This document shows positions 7,551 to 11,119 of a stretch of 11,119 nt of DNA, piece after piece. Under the pieces are notes generated by a model. The model had not been told where the DNA came from. It saw nothing but the letters and a program-made list of their open reading frames with translations, and did not search any database. Numbering within the stretch: the first letter of the stretch is position 1; each line of letters starts with the position of its first letter. This DNA is from Desulfosarcina sp. Lineage in GTDB: Bacteria > Desulfobacterota > Desulfobacteria > Desulfobacterales > Desulfosarcinaceae. Location: assembly GCA_018224455.1 (NCBI GenBank), contig JAGTUY010000035.1, forward strand, positions 1-11,119, read 5' to 3'. The position numbers were made by a program, and so were the translations under genes.

Positions 7551-7566
7551 TGCCTGACACGTTCCA
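7551..7566 (-). promoter_or_regulatory. Sigma-54-like -24/-12 promoter for the HD-GYP gene
   Basis: On the minus strand TGGAACGTGTCAGGCA matches the sigma-54 consensus TGGCACGNNNNTTGCA at the key GG and GC dinucleotides with the correct 10-base gap, and also at ACG and the final A. Three consensus positions differ. Transcription would begin about 65 bases before the start codon. This is a match by eye; such sites also occur by chance. Confidence 0.4.
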
Positions 7567-7569
7567 AAT

Positions 7570-7583
7570 ATCGGCATGCCGAT
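7570..7583. repeat. Perfect 14-bp palindrome
   Basis: ATCGGCATGCCGAT is fully self-complementary and lies 3 bp upstream of the sigma-54-like element on the minus strand. It could be an operator for a dimeric regulator. On the plus strand it is followed by TTTT, but no plus-strand gene ends here, so a terminator role is unlikely. Confidence 0.5.
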
Positions 7584-7632
7584 TTTAAACTAAAGGGATT
7601 GGGTTAAAAAAAGGAGCGGGGGGCAATCCGAT

Positions 7633-8550
7633 CTATCTCGATTCGTAAGGGGGTTGAAAGGCCGTCACCCGGTGCATTCGGCCGGGGAAGGATTTTAAAA
7701 AAAACGCCTCCATGTCGCGGGAAACAGCACCCACCCGACGATAGTCCACGCCGGTGTGAATCCCCAGGCTTTCCAACAGGTGGGCGGTATCTTCGGTGCA
7801 GATATTGCCGGCGGCGCCAGGGACAAAGGGACATCCGCCCATACCGGCCAGGGCGGTGTCGAAAATCGAAACCCCGTACTTCAATGCGGCCATCAGGTTA
7901 ACCAGTCCCAGGCCGCGCGTGTCGTGAAGGTGCAACGCCAGTGGCAACCGGCCGGCCAGGGGAAGCACCGCATCCAGAACCCCTTCGATCCGCGGCGGCG
8001 ATCCCATACCGGTGGTGTCCGCCAGCGCCAGCACATGGACCCCGTGCTCGACAAACCGCCGGACAATGCCGGCAATGCGGGTGGCGGGGATCTGCCCTTC
8101 ATCGACGCAACCGAAGGCGCACTGGACACTGGCTCGGACGTGAAGACCGGCGGATAGCGCCTGATCAATCATGCGCAGCCCTTTCTCCAGTGCGTCATCG
8201 TGGGCCATGCCGGCGTTTTTGCGGCTGTGGGAATCACTGGCGGAAAGGGAGATTTCTACGGCCGCAATACCCGACGCCATGGCGCGGTCCAGTCCCTGCC
8301 GGTTGAGCACCAATGCCGTGTAAACCACCCCGTCCTGGCGGGGAAGCTGTCTGATCAAAGAACCGGCATCGGCCATCTGGGGCACCTTTTCCGGATGAAC
8401 GAAGGAAGCCACCTGAATCTGTTTCAGCCCGGCTGCGACCAACCGAGCGATGACGGACAGTTTTCGGTGGGTGGGAACCACGGCCTGTTCGAACTGGAAG
8501 CCATCACGCGGCCCCACCTCCACCAGCGTCACTGCATCGGGCATCGCCAT
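7633..8550 (-). CDS. Hydroxymethylglutaryl-CoA lyase family protein (DRE-TIM metallolyase)
   Basis: The enzyme probably splits 3-hydroxy-3-methylglutaryl-CoA into acetoacetate and acetyl-CoA, the last step of leucine breakdown; some relatives use other 3-hydroxyacyl-CoAs. It has 305 residues, close to the roughly 300 usual for bacterial HMG-CoA lyases. Visible family motifs, numbered from the ATG at 8550, are EVGPRDGFQFE with R15 and D16, QVASFVHPEKVPQMAD, metal ligands H207 and H209 in HLHDTRG, and the lyase signature GMGGCPFVPGAAGNICTED with catalytic C240. GGAGG lies 10 bases before this ATG and 4 bases before an in-frame GTG at 8556, so either could be the start. No other leucine-degradation gene is nearby. 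A promoter may lie in the divergent region to its right. The gene is separated from the HD-GYP gene by 156 bp and probably stands alone. Confidence 0.88.
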   Translation of the reverse strand: MAMPDAVTLVEVGPRDGFQFEQAVVPTHRKLSVIARLVAAGLKQIQVASFVHPEKVPQMADAGSLIRQLPRQDGVVYTALVLNRQGLDRAMASGIAAVEISLSASDSHSRKNAGMAHDDALEKGLRMIDQALSAGLHVRASVQCAFGCVDEGQIPATRIAGIVRRFVEHGVHVLALADTTGMGSPPRIEGVLDAVLPLAGRLPLALHLHDTRGLGLVNLMAALKYGVSIFDTALAGMGGCPFVPGAAGNICTEDTAHLLESLGIHTGVDYRRVGAVSRDMEAFFLKSFPGRMHRVTAFQPPYESR

Positions 8551-8685
8551 GTCCACGCGTCCTCCAAAGATTATCCCTGGTACAATCCGGATCCCGGCAT
8601 GCTCAGGGACAACCGGCTATTGTTAAAGTGTTTCATACCGACAGTTTCTGCATTCCTCTGTCCTCTGGCCTCAGACCTCGCCCGT

Positions 8686-8714
8686 TATATATACCTTTAC
8701 CGCAAGGCGGACAA
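8686..8714 (-). promoter_or_regulatory. Candidate sigma-70 promoter for the HMG-CoA lyase gene
   Basis: On the minus strand TTGTCC (8709-8714) and TATATA (8686-8691) are separated by 17 bases; each matches its consensus at four of six positions. The leader would be about 130 nt and would include a TCCCTG/CAGGGA inverted repeat (8574-8579 and 8604-8609) just before the ribosome binding site. Confidence 0.3.
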
Positions 8715-8760
8715 TGCCCTTTAGGATTGCCAATCGATCTCGACCCATGCATGAAAACAC

Positions 8761-8788
8761 TTGACGTTGGCCACAGCCGGACTGTAAG
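8761..8788 (+). promoter_or_regulatory. Candidate sigma-70 promoter for the glycosyltransferase-methyltransferase pair
   Basis: TTGACG (8761-8766) and TGTAAG (8783-8788) are 16 bases apart, matching consensus at five and four of six positions. The predicted transcript would begin about 38 bases before the ATG at 8833. Confidence 0.4.
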
Positions 8789-8832
8789 TGGTTCTATTTG
8801 GCTAAGTGGGAAGGATTACCTCTATAACGCAT

Positions 8833-10080
8833 ATGAATAGCAGCCTTGAACGCCCCCTCAATATCTGCCTGCTGAGCTACCGGAGCAATCCCCACTGCGG
8901 CGGCCAGGGTGTCTACCTGAAAAACCTGAGCCGGGCACTCAAAGATATTGGCCACCATGTCGAAGTGTTTTCGGGTCCCCCGGATCCCGGTCTGGACCCG
9001 GACATCCCGACCCACCGGCCGGCCTGTCTGGACCTTTACAATCCGGAGAATCTGTTTCGGGTTCCCACCCTCAGGGAGTTGTCTGATCCGGTCAATATCA
9101 TGGAATGGGCGGGTGTTTCGACCATGGGTTTTCCCGAGCCCTTTACCTTCGGCATCCGCGCCCAGCGTTTTTTGCGCACGCGGATGCGGCGCTATGACAT
9201 CATTCACGACAATCAGAGCCTCTCTTACGGCATCTGGTCCATCGCCAAAAAGATTCCCACCGTGGCCACCATCCACCATCCCATCACGGTGGACCGGGAC
9301 ATCGCCGTGCGCTCGGTGCGGCCGTTCTGGAAAAAGCTTAAACACCTGCGTTGGTTCTCCTTCGTCGGCATGCAAAAACGGGTATCGCGCACCCTGCGCC
9401 GGATCATCACCGTCTCCGAGTGCGCCCGGGAGGACATCGCCCGTGATTTCAGGATTCCCCGGGAGCGCTTTGCCGTTGTTCCCAACGGCATCAACACCAA
9501 CCTGTTCTACCCCATTCCCGAGATTCAGCGGGAGCCGGGCCGAATTATTGTCACCAACAGCTCCGACGTTCCGCTTAAAGGGCTCTATTACCTGCTCCAT
9601 GCGGTAGCGGAAATAGCCAAAAAAAGGACCATCCGACTGGTTGTGGTCGGAACACCCAAGAAAAACGGCGGCATCAGCCGGTTGATCCGGCGCCTGGGCA
9701 TCGGCGATTTGATCGTCTTTACCGGTCGCATCAGCGATGTGGAATTTGTGCGCCAGTATGCCCGGGCGGCCATGGCGGTGGTCTCATCCGTCTATGAAGG
9801 CTTCGGCCTGCCGGCGGGCGAAGCAATGGCCTGCGGCGTGCCGGTGATCAGCACCACAGGCGGCGCTCTGCCCGAGGTGGTAGGTGATGCGGGAATTCTG
9901 GTCCCTCCGAAAGACCACATGTCCCTGGCTCGGGCCATCGTCGACATGCTGGACCAACCTGACCACGCCAATGGGCTTGGCCGCCGCGGATACCAGCGGG
10001 TGCAGCAGCACTTTACCTGGCAGCGCGCAGCCGAAAAGACCGTGGACGCCTATCGGGAGACCATCCTTGATTACCGTTAA
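8833..10080 (+). CDS. GT4-family glycosyltransferase
   Basis: This is a predicted retaining, GT-B fold glycosyltransferase of 415 residues that would move a sugar from a nucleotide donor onto a glycan or lipid acceptor; the sugars cannot be read from the sequence. The N-terminal half starts ICLLSYRSNPHCGGQG (11-26), the Gly-rich acceptor-side loop, and has IHHP at 147-150. The C-terminal half has VVPNGINTNLF (215-225), a phosphate-binding lysine in DVPLKG (K249) and the donor-binding EX7E motif, E322 and E330, in YEGFGLPAGEAMACG. The usual GR before KG is replaced by TNSSDVPLKG. There is no signal peptide or membrane helix. The ATG at 8833 is chosen because the protein then begins like its family; a GTG at 8806 would add nine residues. 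Neither has a well-placed Shine-Dalgarno sequence. The 3' end overlaps the methyltransferase gene. Confidence 0.93.
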   Translation: MNSSLERPLNICLLSYRSNPHCGGQGVYLKNLSRALKDIGHHVEVFSGPPDPGLDPDIPTHRPACLDLYNPENLFRVPTLRELSDPVNIMEWAGVSTMGFPEPFTFGIRAQRFLRTRMRRYDIIHDNQSLSYGIWSIAKKIPTVATIHHPITVDRDIAVRSVRPFWKKLKHLRWFSFVGMQKRVSRTLRRIITVSECAREDIARDFRIPRERFAVVPNGINTNLFYPIPEIQREPGRIIVTNSSDVPLKGLYYLLHAVAEIAKKRTIRLVVVGTPKKNGGISRLIRRLGIGDLIVFTGRISDVEFVRQYARAAMAVVSSVYEGFGLPAGEAMACGVPVISTTGGALPEVVGDAGILVPPKDHMSLARAIVDMLDQPDHANGLGRRGYQRVQQHFTWQRAAEKTVDAYRETILDYR

Positions 10081-10798
10081 TTTCTCCCGCCTGGCTGTCC
10101 ACTCCGGCGATCGCATCCTGGACATCGGCTGCGGATCCGGCCGCCACACCTGCGCGGCCTACCGGCTCAAGGGGGTAAGGGTGACCGGCGCAGACCTGAA
10201 CCCGGCAGATCTGAAGGAAGCACGCGAGCGGCTGGGCTTGCATGACCGGTTGGGCGAACATGGGGGCGGCATCTGGAGCCTTTCCGCGGCCGACGTGACC
10301 TGCCTGCCCTTTCCCGACGCCTGCTTCGACCTGGTCGTCTGTAGTGAGGTGCTGGAGCACATTCCGGATCATGAATCAGCCATGCGAGAGATCATCCGGG
10401 TACTCAAACCCGGTAAATCGCTGGTGGTCAGCGTTCCCCGCTACCTGCCCGAGCGCATCTGCTGGGCATTATCCGATGAGTACTTCAACGCCAACCGGGG
10501 CCATGTGCGCATCTACCGAAAAAACGAATTGATCGACCGGCTGGAGCGGGCGGGCGCCCGCTTTTTGAGGCATCATTACGCCCACAGCATCCACGCCCCC
10601 TACTGGTGGCTCAAGTGTTTCGTCGGTCCGACACGAACGGACTCGGCAGTGGTCAACCTGTACCATCGCCTGCTGGTCTGGGACATCATGAATAAGCCAT
10701 GGGTAACCCGATGGATCGATCGTCTGCTCAATCCGCTGCTGGGGAAAAGTGTGGTGTTGTACCTGCAAAAAGATCAGGTGAATCGCTGCACCGGTTGA
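10067..10798 (+). CDS. Class I SAM-dependent methyltransferase (Methyltransf_11 type)
   Basis: This is a 243-residue predicted methyltransferase that uses S-adenosylmethionine. Motif I is DIGCGSG (19-25), an acidic residue ending strand 2 is D43 in TGADLNP, motif II/III is LPFPDACFDLVVCSEVLEHI (80-99), and VLKPGKSLVVSVPR (112-125) is the typical post-motif. A C-terminal extension (about 170-235) is rich in aromatic residues (HAPYWWLKCF, VNLYHRLLVWDIMNK) and may form the acceptor site or touch the membrane. The start is taken as TTG at 10067, with GGGAG seven bases upstream inside the glycosyltransferase gene; no ATG gives a complete Rossmann fold without running far into that gene. The 14-bp overlap implies coupled translation and a shared pathway, probably methylation of the sugar or acceptor handled by the glycosyltransferase. 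The substrate is unknown. Confidence 0.9.
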   Translation: MITVNFSRLAVHSGDRILDIGCGSGRHTCAAYRLKGVRVTGADLNPADLKEARERLGLHDRLGEHGGGIWSLSAADVTCLPFPDACFDLVVCSEVLEHIPDHESAMREIIRVLKPGKSLVVSVPRYLPERICWALSDEYFNANRGHVRIYRKNELIDRLERAGARFLRHHYAHSIHAPYWWLKCFVGPTRTDSAVVNLYHRLLVWDIMNKPWVTRWIDRLLNPLLGKSVVLYLQKDQVNRCTG

Positions 10799-10976
10799 AG
10801 GCCGATAGGGCTGAGATTGCTTCTCCGGGGCCAAATAGACGAATATCGTCATGTCCATCGACACAGACAATTGTACTCGGAAAGGGAGGGGCATCAAAGG
10901 TAGCAAATAGTATGAAGTTCAACACGTTAGAAATCATTAAAAAGTAAGAAATCAGAACTGGCGACCCACAGCTCCC

Positions 10977-10991
10977 GGGCCAAAAAAGCCC
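10977..10991. repeat. Small inverted repeat upstream of the tRNA promoter
   Basis: GGGC (10977-10980) and GCCC (10988-10991) flank a CAAAAAA loop and touch the -35 element. It is nested in a wider inverted repeat CGACCCA (10962-10968) / TGGGTCG (11006-11012). It could end methyltransferase transcription weakly, but there is no downstream T run. Confidence 0.25.
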
Positions 10992-11020
10992 TTGACATTC
11001 AAATCTGGGTCGACTATTGA
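10992..11020 (+). promoter_or_regulatory. Candidate sigma-70 promoter of tRNA-Asn
   Basis: A perfect -35 TTGACA (10992-10997) is followed after 17 bases by TATTGA (11015-11020), which matches the -10 consensus at three of six positions. It lies about 43 bases before the mature tRNA 5' end, a normal spacing for a tRNA leader. Confidence 0.5.
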
Positions 11021-11063
11021 AGACGCTTCTTTAGTCGTCACCACGGCAAAAGATACTTTATGA

Positions 11064-11119
11064 TCCCCAGTAGCTCAGTCGGCAGAGCAAGTGGCTGTTA
11101 ACCACTGGGTCCGCGGTTC
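11064..11119 (+). tRNA. tRNA-Asn(GTT), 3' end cut by window edge
   Basis: The acceptor 5' strand TCCCCAG (11064-11070), D-arm GCTC...GAGC (11073-11076 and 11085-11088), anticodon stem AGTGG/CCACT (11090-11094 and 11102-11106) and loop CTGTTAA with anticodon GTT (11097-11099) are all present. GGGTC is the variable loop and CGCGG begins the T arm, whose TTC reaches the edge. The stems pair perfectly as far as they can be seen; the 3' acceptor strand is missing from the window. Confidence 0.93.

Noticed and set aside
8794..9600. Long open frame of 268 codons on the minus strand.
   Set aside because: It lies entirely antisense to the GT4 gene, has no domain and reflects the third-position GC bias of that gene.
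10911..10946. Eleven-codon open frame beginning ATGAAGTTCAACACG.
   Set aside because: It is too short to judge, lacks a well-placed ribosome binding site and has no conserved context.
1..11119. Search for CRISPR arrays, insertion sequences, prophage or defence genes.
   Set aside because: No spaced direct repeats, transposase, integrase or known defence motif was seen on either strand. The tRNA-Asn at the right edge could be an integration site, but its 3' end lies outside the window.

Overview
The window is about 11.1 kb of ordinary-looking, densely coded chromosome from a Gram-negative bacterium, moderately GC-rich. The mix (a class A penicillin-binding protein with a SPOR-domain partner, two cyclic-di-GMP enzymes, a REC-GAF-HD-GYP regulator, an HMG-CoA lyase and a possible sigma-54 promoter) suggests a deltaproteobacterium/Desulfobacterota member, perhaps Desulfosarcina-like. 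This placement is inferred from protein style only; no rRNA or marker gene is complete here.

Layout. Positions 1-862 (minus strand) hold the N-terminal 287 residues of a diguanylate cyclase whose sensor half looks like a ferritin-like four-helix bundle; its C-terminus runs off the left edge. Positions 966-5346 (minus) are a tight three-gene cell-envelope operon, transcribed right to left: an unrecognised membrane-anchored protein, a bifunctional class A penicillin-binding protein whose start overlaps the preceding stop by 4 bp, and a membrane protein with a cytoplasmic helical-repeat region and a C-terminal SPOR domain. Positions 5347-5895 carry no recognisable gene but contain several strong inverted repeats. 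Positions 5896-7476 (minus) encode a REC-GAF-HD-GYP response regulator, a predicted c-di-GMP phosphodiesterase, behind a possible sigma-54 promoter and a 14-bp palindrome. Positions 7633-8550 (minus) encode an HMG-CoA lyase-family enzyme. From 8551 the direction switches: a divergent intergenic region leads into a plus-strand pair, a GT4 glycosyltransferase and a SAM methyltransferase overlapping by 14 bp (8833-10798). A tRNA-Asn(GTT) begins at 11064 and is cut by the right edge.

How the genes fit together. The three-gene operon probably works in septal or side-wall peptidoglycan synthesis: the penicillin-binding protein polymerises and crosslinks glycan, the SPOR protein binds denuded glycan at the septum, and the unknown first protein is a candidate accessory factor. 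A c-di-GMP synthase and a c-di-GMP hydrolase lie on either side of this operon, which may be coincidence. The glycosyltransferase and methyltransferase are probably a two-step glycan or lipid modification pair. No mobile element, CRISPR array, prophage or defence system was seen. The best leads are the ferritin-like/GGDEF fusion, the uncharacterised partner of the penicillin-binding protein and the structured gap at 5.5-5.7 kb.
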